From: Moringa oleifera
Taxonomy: Eukaryota; Streptophyta; Magnoliopsida; Brassicales; Moringaceae
Length of the DNA stretch: 64,000 bases
NCBI GenBank assembly: GCA_021397835.1
Contig: JAJFZO010000049.1
Location: forward strand, 6,267,001 to 6,331,000
Direction: 5' to 3'
Shown here piece by piece: positions 25,124-36,386 of this stretch. The notes below the pieces were generated by a model, which saw nothing but the letters and a program-made list of their open reading frames with translations, was not told the DNA's origin and did no database searches. How positions within the stretch are numbered: the stretch's first letter is position 1; every line of letters starts with the position of its first letter. A program made the position numbers and the translations under genes.

Positions 25124-26269
25124 AGTTTAGGCAAATTATAACAAAACAAACTAGCAGAATGAAAAAAAGGAAGAAAGTAGTACTCGTAAAAGTGTTTGAA
25201 AGATCTTGAAGAATTATTCTATTCATCTTTTTAATATTATCGAGGGAAATGGAATTATCCTCTCAAGCCATACTATATAACTTTTTGTATTTCTTGCTAC
25301 CATTAGTTGAATTGAAGTACGCATATCTATTTCTAATTGTGAAATGTATTTCTTTTGTCCAAAATGATAAAGTCTTTCTCCTCCACATTACCTAGATAAA
25401 TATATATTGATCATTTTTTTTTTATTTTTTTCACCTTCACAATACCTAAATCTTACGTGTGTATACTATCATGTCATATAAGTACTTAAGTAAAAATAAA
25501 CAGGGCTCTTATAACAATAAAATGCATTACTTAAAAAAAGGAAAACATAAAAAATAGAAAAGAAAGAAAGAAAAAAGCTAAGAGAGAGAGAGAGAGAGAG
25601 AGAGGACGAGGAGCAATGGGAAGTTCAAGTATATTAAGAAAGTTTATAAAATACTCACACACCACAATTTCACCTGATAGGATTTTTATCACGATTAAAT
25701 ACAATAGTGTCACATAAAATGAATTGAAAAAAGTGATAAAACATAAAAAAACACAACGAAATATTTTGACCATGAAAGCCCAGGTAACAACGATGTATAA
25801 TGGACTTCACATATAATAAGAATAAAGATGTTATATTTCAAAAGGATGTACTACAAGAAGAAAGCAAAGTGAAGGTGATGCAACTCAACATGTCTTGACT
25901 TTGTTTTCTCTGTGTGATGATCCTCTATTCTGAAAATGTTTAACCCTTTACCTTGCGATGTTCTTGGGAATAGTATCTAAATAAACGAAACTTCACTTGC
26001 AAAAATTTGTCTAGTCCACAAAATGACTTAAATTTTATATTTTAAAAAAAGGGCTCGTTTCGCCATTCGTTATAGGTCATATATCACATAAGATCATGAA
26101 TTGCATAAATGTTTCTCATGGATGTTTGCATCACATCCATCACATGCAACAAGAAAAAAATCAATCAAATCATTTTTTTCAACATCGCGAACACCTCAGG
26201 TAAATACTTATGGCATATATTGATGAAATGAACCTAGTTAATTTAAGTTAGTTTAGTCATCTTAGCTTT
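25124..26269 (+). mobile_element. Post-integrase untranslated region of the Tat element
   Basis: AT-rich, without coding signal. It holds an uninterrupted (AG)n microsatellite at about 25580-25603. Confidence 0.5.
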
Positions 26270-27330
26270 ATTCATGTTAGATCAAATCTATCCCAATAAG
26301 TCGTAGCCTAGTCAAACTAGGTCGCAGTCTTAAAAGTTAATTCCTTGTTAAATCGAACTTATTCTAGTATGTTGTAACCTAGTTAAGCTAGGTCATAATT
26401 CTAAAAGTTTTTTTTTTAATTATTACTACTACCGTTATCATGTTATTGTTATTGTCGTTATTATTATTATTATTATCATTTATTTTTTTATTTTTATTCT
26501 CTTTTGTTATTGTTAAATTATAGGTTGTAACCTAGTCAAGCTATGTCATAGTTCTAGAGGTTTATTTTTTGTTATATTAACTCGAAATTATCCTAGTAGA
26601 TGGTAACCTAGTCAAGCTAGGTCATAGTTTTTAGAGGTTTATTTCATATTGTTAAATCAAACATATCTTAGTAAGTCACAGTCTAGTCAAACTGGGTCAT
26701 GTTTGTGAAAGATTATTTTTTGTTATGTTAAATTGAGCATATTCTATTAGGTCGTAGCTTAGTTAAGTCATAGTTATAGAGGTTTATATTATGTTGTTAA
26801 ATTAAACTTATGCTAGTAGGTTATAGCCTAATCAAACTGCCTAATCAAACTGGGATATGTTTCTGAAGAATTATTTTCTGTTATTAAATCAAACCTATCT
26901 TAGTAAGTCATAGTTTAGTCATACTAGCTCATAGTTTTAAAGGTTTATTTTATGTTATTAAATCAAATCTATTCCAGTAGGTCGTAGTCTAGTCAAACTA
27001 GATCATACCTTTAGAGATTTTTTTTTTTTTATTACGTTAAATCAAACTTATCCCAATAAGTCATAGCATATTCAAGCTAGTTGTAGAGGTTTATTTTTTG
27101 TTTATTAAATCGAACTTATCTAAGTAGGTTGTGACTTAGTAAAGCTAGATCATAGTTCTGGAGGTTTACTTACTGTTATGTTAGATCGAACCTACCTTCA
27201 TAGGACATTAGTTTAGTCAAGTTTGATTATAATTTTAGAGATTTATTTTCTATTGTGTTAAATTGAACCTATCTCATTAGGTTGTAACCTAGTAAAAAAC
27301 TAGGTCGCAATTTTGAAAAATCTATTCCTT
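26270..27330 (+). repeat. Tandem array of about 13 diverged ~75-bp units in the 3' region of the Tat element
   Basis: The recurring core is like GTCGTAGCCTAGTCAAGCTA then GGTCATAGTTTTAGAGGTTTA. Copies of the core start near 26299, 26371, 26523, 26603, 26671, 26748, 26818, 26904, 26978, 27057, 27126, 27201 and 27279. Spacing is 69-86 bases, except for one 152-base gap that holds a T/TTA-rich insertion (about 26407-26500). The unit near 26818 has a small internal duplication (CCTAATCAAACTG twice). The array lies between integrase and the 3' LTR, where Ogre/Tat elements are known to carry variable tandem repeats. Confidence 0.9.
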
Positions 27331-27399
27331 CATTTCAAAATATTGTCTATGCCTTTATATATCTTCATTCATAGAAAAAAACATGAAAAGAATGGTAGC

Positions 27400-28935
27400 T
27401 ACAGACAATTGAAAATCGGAGAAGAAAGAAACAAGGTAAGTGTAGAGCACATGCTCCTTCCCTTAGGCCCTGTTAGGTCGCCTGGCAGAGGCCCCATCAT
27501 TTTCAATTTGTTAGGTAACTTGCCCGATTAATGGGATATCCACCCTCAAAAATTAGGGTGATGGCCAATGATTATCTTCTGGCCTTACAAGTATAAAAAG
27601 GTTAAGAGGATTTAAAAAAGAGACACACCAAAGAGAGAAAGAGATCGAGAGAGGGAGAGGGAGACACTAGAGAGAAAGAGAGGCGAGCGAGGGAAAAAGA
27701 AATCAAGAAAGAAAAGGGATAGCAAATGCAGTGCCCTAGAGAAAGAAAAAAAAGAAGAAAAACATAAATTAAAGGAAGAAAAAAGAAAAAAAGAGGTCAT
27801 TCATCACCAATATAAGGTAAGAAATTCCATCCATTTCATCTTTTCTTTCCTTGTTTACATCAATGCAAATTTAGGGAGGATGAAAGGGGGTTAAAAGTTT
27901 ATTGGAAGAGAGAAAGAAGGTTGTCGTGAGTAAGAAGAGAGAGAAAAGAGGAAAAACGAAAAGGGAAAAGGAAAGAAAGAAAAAAGAAAGAAAAGAAAAT
28001 AAAATAAACAAAGGAAAAAATGATAAAAAATAATACTAAAACAAAAATAAGATATAAAAATTTGTTTTTTATGATATTGATTTTGAATTTATTTATTTTT
28101 ATTATATTTTATGAATACATCTATATAGATATTATTAAAATTAAAATATTAAAATCCTGATGATAAAACATAAAAGTTTGTAATAATGATAATTTCTTCT
28201 AATTTCTTGAAGTAAGAGATATTAACTTAAATTCTTCGTGATGACAAAAATTTAAATTAATACTTTGAATTATACAAATAATTTTTTTTAAAAATGTTAT
28301 GGATACGAATATACTATTTACAATAATAAATAAATTGAAAAGTATTTGAAATGGCAAATTTACTCATAATATAAATGTATATTGTTGATATAAATGTATA
28401 TTGTTAGTTTTCAGTAATAAGATTATGATTTAAAAATATTTTTAAAAATAATAAGCATTAATAAATATTAGTTCCAATGACGGGTTTAAATAATAAAAAA
28501 GGTAATGCTCGTTTTTTTCTTGTATTACTAAGGAAATAATTTTTTTAAAATATTTTATACTATAATAATGATCGAAATTCATGAAAATATCAATAATGAT
28601 CAATTCTTTGTAAATTTTTTATAGGCCATATATAGATAATATTTTGAAATAAATGATACTAGACTTGTAGTTGTTCTTAGAATAGGGATAGTAAGGTGCT
28701 AATATTTTCTCGCTTTCAATTAACTCTAAGACCTAGCTTTGATTTCGCAGACCAAATCTATTTTAGTAATCCAAACATAAATTTAAGAATAACTAAATTG
28801 GATAAATAATATTTAGATGACCAATCATACTCGTAATAATTAATAATAATTTTTTTAAAAAAAATCTTGATTAAGAATAGCATTGAAGAAGTGTAAGAAA
28901 TCAGTCACTTCGTATCGCGCTCATATTGCGATGTC
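27400..28935 (+). repeat. 3' LTR of the Tat element
   Basis: It begins near TACAGACAATTGAAAATC, corresponding to TGTAGACA starts of two other copies in the window (33363 and, on the minus strand, 43799). A purine-rich stretch just before it (27371-27394) would be the polypurine tract. It carries a possible TATA box (TATAAAAAG, 27593-27601), a long purine-rich strand (27620-28030), and ends near CTCATATTGCGATGTCA, matching the 5' LTR end. Confidence 0.8.
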
Positions 28936-29640
28936 AGTATATAAAAAACAATTTCATTAATTAACATTCATCAAACAATATGTAAAAAATATCAACGAAA
29001 ATCTTTATATTAACAAGATAACTAAATGAGTATAATCTAAAATATCAAATAGAGTGTCTTGAAAAGTTGGGATAATCATTGTAAATAAAATTTTAAAAAG
29101 TCAAAATCGACTGTTCGAATATCTAAAATCATTAAACGCAAAATATGAAAACTGTATCATATTTCGTCCACAACCCTAAAACCTTATTCGTGAGTTCCTT
29201 AGTGTCCATGAAATGCGCAACTTTACCTTAAAAGCACATTAACATAAGACAATGTTATAGTGTGAAGATTAGCTATCCAAGAGGGACAATGATAGGAAAA
29301 AAATGCACAGGCATGATAATTTGAACTCTCATTTAGGTTGAAATCAATTATTAAGGTGGGTTCAAATTAACAAATAATTTCATAAATCATGCTTTTTACT
29401 AACTTGATTTGATGATCTAAAACATAAAACCCCTAAAAAACTTTATGGATGAGCTTTTGTTATAAATTATGCTAAACATTAAAGGAAAAGATGAAGCCAT
29501 CCCTATCGTTAACGCCAATTTTAAACAGCATCAGCCATCGAGGGATGTTTTAGTAATTTTTATTACATCAAGATATGTCATCTACTTTTGAAATTTGAGA
29601 AAGTGTTTGATAACATTAATCAAATATTAGAGTTTTATTA
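28936..29640. other. AT-rich intergenic
   Basis: Sequence after the Tat element. No gene, RNA or clear repeat is visible. Confidence 0.4.
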
Positions 29641-31080
29641 GATTTTTATTTTTTTTAATTTAAACTCCATGCTATTACATGCTTTAATTTAATACGTGAG
29701 CTTATGATTTAGTTGTCTTTCAAAAGCTTCATTACTTTTTTTCTAACGTGGTCATTAATTTTGAAATTTTTTTATAGTAATTTAAGAATAATTTAAAAAT
29801 AAATATTAGTAATTTTTTAAAAATAAATTATTTCTAAAAAATTAAAACAAAATAAAATTCAAGAAATAATTATTAAAAAGAAAATTTATCCCTTTTTCTG
29901 CTCTTGGTTTTTTAGATCTATTTATATTTAAAGTTCCTTGTTTTTTCTACCCCTTTAAATAAGCAAATAATTTATCTATTTGCTTTTATTTTACAATTTG
30001 TCTTTTTTTAAAGGGTAAATGATAAGAAAAAACAGAAAAAAATAAAAAAGACAAGAAAAGGAAAAAAATAAACAGAAAACAAAAGATAGAGAGAGAAAAA
30101 AGTCTCCCACATCTTTCTTACTTACTAGAAAATGAAAAAAAAAATGATAAATGTTGGCTACTATGAAATTTAAATGCTGACATGTGCTTCATTTTAAGAC
30201 ATATAATCTTGTCTTTACATATTTATCATTGAATTAACGTATGCCAGATATGTTTCAAATCTTACGAGATTTGAATGATGGCATATGCTCCATTGCAAGA
30301 TATAAATGGCTTTGTTAGCTGTCTATCCTTGGAGTGAAGTATGCTAGACATTTGCAAGTGCGCTTCAATTTAAGATATACATCATATTCTTGTATCTGTT
30401 TATCATTGAAGAGAAATATGCCATATATTTACCAGATTTCTGGAAATTTGAATGCCAGAGATTTGTTCCATGTTATTAAAACTCTATACAAGTGTTTATT
30501 TTTTCATAAAAAATTTATATATATATACACACCCCTCCCCCCCTATATATGTATAGATAATAATTTTACTTTAAAATTATTTTATAACAATAAAAATGAT
30601 AAAATTTGAGTAAATTGTAGAAAAAGAAAAGAGATGTTTAAATTTAAACTTCGTGTTACCACTTGCTTTAATTTAATACGTAAATTTATGATTTAGTTGC
30701 ACTACAAACATTCATTAACTTATTCTAACTTGGTAAATAATATTGAAGATTCTTTTATGGTAGTTTGCCAATAATTGAAATATGAGTATTGCTATTCTTT
30801 TGTTTTTCTTTTAAAAAAAAAAAAAAACCTTTTGTTTTCAAAAAAGTGAAATAAAATAAAATTTCAAGAAATAATTATTAAACCTTTTGTTTTTCAAATA
30901 GTTTATCTATTCATTTTAGTTTACAATTTTTGTCTTTTCTTTGGGATAAATGACAAAAAAAAAAAGGAAAAAATATATTAAAAAAAGATAAAGAGATAAA
31001 AAGAGTTTTGGCTCTTCAATGTCTTCCTGGGTTCCTGGAAAATGAAAAATAATCTGATAAATATTGGCTGGTATGCAATT
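29641..31080. repeat. Degenerate direct duplication (about 29650-30170 and 30640-31080)
   Basis: Both copies contain CTTTAATTTAATACGT, ATGATTTAGTTG, a run like TTTATCTATT..TTTACAATTT, TGTCTTTT, a purine-rich tract and then GATAAATRTTGGCT. They lie about 1 kb apart in direct order and have diverged substantially. The segment between them is described separately. Origin unknown. Confidence 0.65.
30170..30480. repeat. Short tandem repeat of about 95-100 bp units
   Basis: Three diverged units share a pattern like ATGCCAGATAT, GAATG(A/C)C, GTGCTTCATT then AAGATATA. A related fragment occurs at about 32885-33000 (GAGTGAAGTATGCAAGACAT and GAATGCCACCATGTGCTCC), so this is a small dispersed family on both sides of OMT1. 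Confidence 0.6.
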
Positions 31081-31504
31081 GATGATTTATTTAATTTTTC
31101 ATGTTTGAGAATTCTTCACTGCTCTTACCTCTTGCAAACAGTGATTACTGTTTAGTTGATTTTAAAATCATTAAAAAAACATAAATGAAGTTTTCTTTTT
31201 TATTTTTTAGGAACACATAAATGAAGTTTATGCCTTTTAATATAAGTTATTTATATTGAGTGAATGCCATATGTTTCATATCAGATACAAATATATTATA
31301 TGACTTATGTAGTTGTTAATGGAACCATGGAATTTAATGATTCTTCTTAATTTTGAATCGGCACAAGAACATGCTTTTGAATCATTTGATTAAACAGGAG
31401 ATACAACTGCACGAATTAACTAATTTCTGCTTTAATGTTTTGTCTTTTTCTTTGTGGAGAGCTGTAATAAGTCACATAGACATTCTATCGCCATTCTGCA
31501 ACTC

Positions 31505-31510
31505 TATATA
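31505..31510 (+). promoter_or_regulatory. TATA box of OMT1
   Basis: CTCTATATAGTG, 60 bases before the ATG, preceded by GCCATTCTGCAA. The same block (CCATTCTGCAACTCTATATA) stands before OMT2 and OMT4. GCCATTCTGCAA is repeated 40 bases downstream in this copy only. Confidence 0.6.
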
Positions 31511-31569
31511 GTGACCGACCTCTTCTGCCATTCTGCAAGAGGAAACAAGAAAGAGTTTGAGAGGTTGAG

Positions 31570-32731
31570 ATGAAGGGAGCCGAGCGTAGCAATGAGCTAC
31601 TTGTAGCTCAAGCTCATGTTTGGAACCAGATGCTCAACTTGGTGAACTCTAGTTCGCTAAAATGTGCGGTTCAGTTGGCATACCTGACATCATTCGCAAG
31701 CATGCGGACCCCATGAGCATTGAGGAGCTTGTTGCTGCACTACCAGTGAATTCTGCAAAAGTACGTTGCGTCTTTCGCTTGATGCGCGTCATGGTTCACT
31801 CCGGCTTCTTTGGTAGGCAAAGGGTAAGCGAGAATGAGCCTTAAGAAGGGTATGTGCTCACCAATGCATCCAGGCTCCTGCTTAAGAACGAGCGCTTGAG
31901 TGTGAGACCCTTACTGCTGTTCCTGTTGGATCCTATTGTGACAGCCATGGGACCCTATGAGCGCTTGGTTTCAAACTGAGGAGTCAACCCCCTTTTTTGC
32001 AGCTCATGGGAGGACGTTTTGGGACTATGCTGAGCATGTGCCGAAGCTTAACCATTTGTTCAACGAATGTATGGCTAGTGATGCGAGATTGGTTGCGACG
32101 GTGATCATTAACAAGTGCAAAGGAGTATTTAAAGGGTTGAAGTCATTGGTCGACGTAGGAGGTGGCACCGGCACCATTGCCAAGGCCTTGGCTGATGCGT
32201 TCCCCAACTTGGACTGCACTGCGTTTCGATCTTCCACTGGTTGTTGTCGGCTTGCAAGGCACTCACAACTTGAAATACCTCGGAGGAGACATGTTTGAAG
32301 CAGTTCCTCCTGCAGATGGAATCTTGTTAAAGGTATTCTTCACTTCGAGCTCATCTTTCAATTTCCATTTCTTTTTGTAGTCTGAAGTTTTTGATGCTTG
32401 TATTCTGTGATTGGTGACTGGAAAGCAGTGGATACTTCACGACTGGAATGACGAAGACTGCCTGAAAATACTTGGACGCTGCAAGGAGGCAATTACGAGC
32501 TATGGCAAAGGGGGGAAGGTGATTATCATAGATATGATAATGGAGAACCAGAAAGACTCTGATCAGTCAAATGAAACCCAACTCTTCTTTGACATTCTGA
32601 TGATGCTGTTGGTCTCCGAGAGGGAGAGGAACGAGAAAGAATGGGCTAAACTCTTCTTCAACGCTGGTTTCAGTGACTATAAGATAACTCCTGCTCTGGG
32701 TTTAAGATCACTCATTGAAGTCTATCCTTAA
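31570..32731 (+). pseudogene. OMT1: broken resveratrol-O-methyltransferase-like gene
   Basis: Two-exon copy of the O-methyltransferase family in this cluster: exon 1 31570-32332, exon 2 32429-32731, intron GT/AG. Four lesions are visible against the intact copies. One G is missing near 31676 (CAGTTGGCATACC where others have CAGTTGGGCATACC). A stop TAA at 31842-31844 replaces Glu. Two bases are missing near 31943 (GTGACAGCC for GTGACACAGCC). One extra T lies near 32224. Exon 1 is 763 bases against 765, as these predict. The SAM motif LVDVGGGTG and exon 2 (WILHDW to IEVYP) are intact, and exon 2 differs from OMT2 at only about four of 100 residues, so the loss is recent. Without the first exon frame no enzyme is expected. 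Confidence 0.9.
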
Positions 32732-33362
32732 CTTCATGCTTTTCTTTCCTTTTTTTTTAGTGAAGATTTTATTTACTTATTTATTTTATGTCAAGACAAG
32801 TGTGTCCCTTTATTGTGTTCATGGATCCATGCCCTACAGTTTCTGGAGTGATAATGTAATTTGATTAACCTTATTCATATGTACATCTCGGAGTGAAGTA
32901 TGCAAGACATTAATTTGCAAAATCTAGAAATTTGAATGCCACCATGTGCTCCACTTAATTATATAAATCTCATGAGAGGCATGTACTCCACCAAAGGATC
33001 TAAATCCTATTACTTATGAGAGAACAGTGATGAGAACAAGATTTGATCAGAAATCTATAAAAAACACTAAATCAAAACAAACATTCTTATCTTCTAAAGC
33101 ATAAGAAAACATAAACATAAAAAATAAGAACAAATAAAACTTACAGAATTGTGATCAAATTAGTGTTTGAAATTTGTCTCTTTTGGCAGCTGTCAATTTT
33201 TGTTAATAATCATAAAATGAGCAATACAAATCTAAGATACCAATATCAAATTTAAGTTATAAATATCAAAATTGTTTTTATCTCAATTTTCTGAATATCC
33301 CAAAATTCAATACAACAAAAAATTTTAAGGACCTTTAATAAATGATGAAAAAGGAGGTCTAT
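32732..33362. other. OMT1 3' flank
   Basis: The 3' UTR should lie at the left end. About 32885-33000 is the dispersed repeat fragment noted at 30170-30480. The rest is AT-rich without features. Confidence 0.45.
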
Positions 33363-34220
33363 TGTAGACAGCTGAAAATCAAAAAGTTAAAAGGAAAAAA
33401 AGAAGCAGGGTAATTGCCGAGCACCTGCTTGCCAACTCAGTCAAGCTGCGTGGCAGAATAGCCTGATAGATGGGACATCACTTCTTAAAAATTAAGGTGG
33501 CCACTGTCTATTTGGATGATGGAAAATGATTGTCACCATCTCTCAACAATATGAGGAATGAAGAGGAAAGGAGCAACAGAAGTTGACAGAAGTAGAGAGA
33601 ACAAAAATTCGAAGAAGAAAAATACCGGAGGAGAAGGAGAGCAGAGGGAAGAAAATTTTGAAGAAGCCAGGGAAATAGAAGGAAAAAAAAAAAAAAAAAG
33701 AAGAAGAAGAAGAAAAGAAGAAGGAAAAGGAAAGGAAAGAAAAAGAAAAGAAATAAAAAAAAGGAAAAAATGATAAAATGAAAAAAATATGCCTAAATAT
33801 AAAAAATAAGGGGAGTTATACCTTTTATCATCTTGTTTATTTTCAATGATATAATATTGATTTCGATTTTATTTTATTTTATTTTTATTTTATATTATTT
33901 TATAATTATTTTATTTTATTTTATCAATTATCTATATAACATTATTAAAAATAACATATTAAAACCTCGCGATAAAAAATAAAAGCTTATCAGAATAATA
34001 GTTTTTTAAAAAATTTTAGAGTAAGAAGAATTATTTTAAATTTTTTATAATGACGAAAATTCAAATTAACACTACAAATATATTTATAATTTTTTTCAAA
34101 TATTATGGACACAAATGTAGTATTTATGGTAATAAGTAAATCAAAAAATATTTATAATAATAAATTTTCTCGTGATATATTATGAACTTTCAATAATAAT
34201 ATTAAGATTTAAAAATATTT
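33363..34220 (+). repeat. LTR fragment of the same Tat family (plus orientation)
   Basis: It starts TGTAGACAGCTGAAAATC and follows the 3' LTR at 27400: AGCACCTGC, GGCAGAATAGCC, TTAAGGTGGCCA, then a long purine-rich strand (33550-33780) and AT-rich DNA. Similarity fades after TTTAAAAATATTTTTAC near 34220, so the 3' end of the LTR is missing. No internal retrotransposon sequence adjoins it. It sits between OMT1 and OMT2. Confidence 0.75.
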
Positions 34221-34769
34221 TTACTTTTACAGTAAAAAATTACACACTTTATACTTTGGTCCTTCAAAAAATAATAAAATAATAAACAACGTTTATTACT
34301 TAGTATTATTAATTAAAGACAAGTAATAAGCATGAAAGATAGGAGAATTGTAGAATCACAGGTGGTAGAAAAATCCCTAACCATGTAACTTCATATTGCA
34401 TTGTGTTTTTTAATTTCTCTTCTATAATAAATTTTAAACCTTCATGTAAATACCTTATATTATTGTCATTTATTTATTTCATATTTAATAATATTTATAT
34501 TAAAAAATTTAGTATTTTTATTTGTACATGTAGAGGTTCTATGATCAATTTTTCTTTCTTTCTTTCCTTTTTTTTTTTTTTTTTTTGGATGAATGCTATG
34601 ATCAAATTTCCTCAATATTCAGATCCTTCTCCTGATGAATCCAAAATAGGTTTCTAGTTGTGTGGATTGACACCCAAATTTTCCTTTAAAATTGAGGACT
34701 ACTTGCACCAAAATCAAAACCCGAAAGCGTGAATCTTTAGACCTGGGCAAAAAATGAAAAAGAAAAATT
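34221..34769. other. AT-rich spacer between LTR fragment and OMT2 duplication block
   Basis: Contains a poly-T run (34568-34586). No gene or RNA is supported. Confidence 0.4.
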
Positions 34770-35094
34770 GTAAGTCATTGTCAGATTTGGTGGGTGTGCC
34801 TCGTGGTGGATCGTTCTGCATAGACAATGCAGAACATAATTTCATGGATCTCCATGCTTAATGCCCACTCCCTTTTACCAATAGAAGAGGAAGGAAAACA
34901 GAGCAGGACAAAGCTACAAGGAGCGCATACATGCAGCATTCTGATCCCATGAGATTCGGCAAATCTCTGGTGCAATGCTTCATTAAAATAAACGATAGCC
35001 AAAGTGACAATATCATATCACACTCCAAAACAATGAGGCCATCGATGGAAACAATGAAAGAGGAAGGCCCGTCTTGATGTTAAAAAGAATCAAG

Positions 35095-36258
35095 TTAAGG
35101 ATAGACTTCAATGAGTGATCTTAAACCCAGTGCAGGAGTTATCTTATAGTCACTGAAACCAGCGTTGAAGAAGAGTTTAGCCCATTCTTTCTCGTTCCTC
35201 TCCCTCCCGGAGACCAACAGCATCATCAGCATGTCAAAGAAGAGTTGGGTTTCATTTGACTCATCAGAATCTTTCTGGTTCTCCATTATCATATCTATGA
35301 TAATCACCTTCCCCCCTTTGCCATAGCTCGTAATTGCCTCCTTGCAGCGTCCAAGTATTTTCACGCAGTCTTCATCATTCCAGTCGTGAAGTATCCACTG
35401 CTTTCCAGTCACCAATCATAGAATACAAGCATGAAAAGCTTAAGACTACAAAAAGAAATGGAAATTGAAAGATGCGCTCGAAGTGAGGAATACCTTTAAT
35501 AAGATTCCATCTGCAGGAGGAACTGCTTCAAACATGTCTCCTCCGAGGTATTTCAAATTGTGAGTCCCTTGCAAGCCGACAACAACATGTGGAAGATCGA
35601 ACACGGTGCAGCTCAAGTTGGGGAATGCATCAGCCAACGCCTTGGCCACGGTGCCGGTGCCACCCCCTACGTCGACCAATGACTTCAACCCTTTAAATGC
35701 TCCTTTGCACTTGTCAATGATCACGGTCGTTACCAATCTCGCATCACTAGCCATACCTTCGTTGAACAAATGGTTAAGCTTCGAGACATGCTCAGCACAG
35801 TCCCAAAACGTCCTCCCATGAGCCGTAAGAAACGGGGTTGACTCCTCAGTTTGAAACCAAGCGCTCATATGGTCCCATGGCTGTGTCACAATAGGATCCA
35901 ACACGAACAGCAACAAGGGTCTCACACTCAAGGGCTCGTTCTTAAGCAGGAGCCTGGATGCATTGGTAAGCACATACCCTTCTTCAGGCTCATTCTCGCT
36001 CACCCTTTGCCTAGCAAAAAAGCCAGACTGAACCAAGACGCGCATCAAGCGAAAGACACACTGTGCTTTTGCGGCATTCACCGGTAGTGCAGCAACAAGC
36101 TCGTCGACGGTTATGGGTCTGCCATGCTTGTGAATGACATCAGGTATGCCCAACTGAACCGCACATTTAAGCGAACTAGAGTTCACCAAACTTAGCATGT
36201 GGTTCCACACATGAGCTTGGGCTTCAAGTAGCTCATTGCTATGCTCGGCGCCTTCCAT
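35095..36258 (-). CDS. OMT2: trans-resveratrol di-O-methyltransferase-like SAM-dependent O-methyltransferase
   Basis: Class II plant O-methyltransferases move a methyl group from S-adenosylmethionine to a phenolic hydroxyl; this subgroup is closest to grape resveratrol O-methyltransferase and related enzymes, in the cytosol. Exon 1 is 35494-36258 and exon 2 is 35095-35397, joined in phase 0 over a 96-base GT/AG intron, giving 355 residues, the usual length. The dimerisation domain is N-terminal (AQAHVWNHMLSLVNSSSLKC, 14-32). The SAM motif LVDVGGGTG is at 194-202, FDLPHVV at 220-226 and GGDMFEAVP at 239-247. WILHDW at 256-261 carries the expected catalytic His259, with expected catalytic Glu at 294 and 326. 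No lesion is seen. It converges on OMT1. The promoter has a TATA box and two G-boxes. The exact substrate (stilbene, flavonoid, orcinol-type phenol) cannot be read from sequence. Confidence 0.93.
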
Positions 36259-36316
36259 CTCAACCTCTCAAACTCTTGATCGTTTCCCCTAGACGACTCC
36301 TAAAGACAGGCGGCTC

Positions 36317-36324
36317 TATATATA
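36317..36324 (-). promoter_or_regulatory. TATA box of OMT2
   Basis: TATATATA within CTCTATATATAGAG, about 60 bases before the ATG on the minus strand and just downstream of the block GCCATTCTGCAA shared with OMT1 and OMT4. Confidence 0.65.
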
Positions 36325-36386
36325 GAGTTGCAGAATGGCAGTGGAGTTTCCCATGTGATTTACTGACATGATTCAAGTGATTGTAT

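Larger units (their letters stand above)
14150..28935 (+). mobile_element. Decayed Ty3/gypsy LTR retrotransposon, Tat lineage (Ogre-like), about 14.8 kb
   Basis: The order is partial 5' LTR, primer-binding site, ORF1-like region, gag, protease, reverse transcriptase, RNase H, second (archaeal-type) RNase H, integrase, tandem repeats and 3' LTR, all on the plus strand. Domain order PR-RT-RH-INT marks Ty3/gypsy. The extra ORF upstream of gag, the second RNase H and the repeat-bearing 3' region are known hallmarks of Tat/Ogre elements. Every coding region has many stops and frameshifts, so the copy is dead. The two LTRs have diverged considerably, and the 5' LTR has lost its U3, so the insertion is old. 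Target-site duplications cannot be checked because the left end is missing. Confidence 0.85.

Noticed and set aside
26270..27330. CRISPR-like regular repeats
   Set aside because: Units are contiguous and diverged without unique equal-length spacers, in a plant retrotransposon; this is a tandem repeat array.
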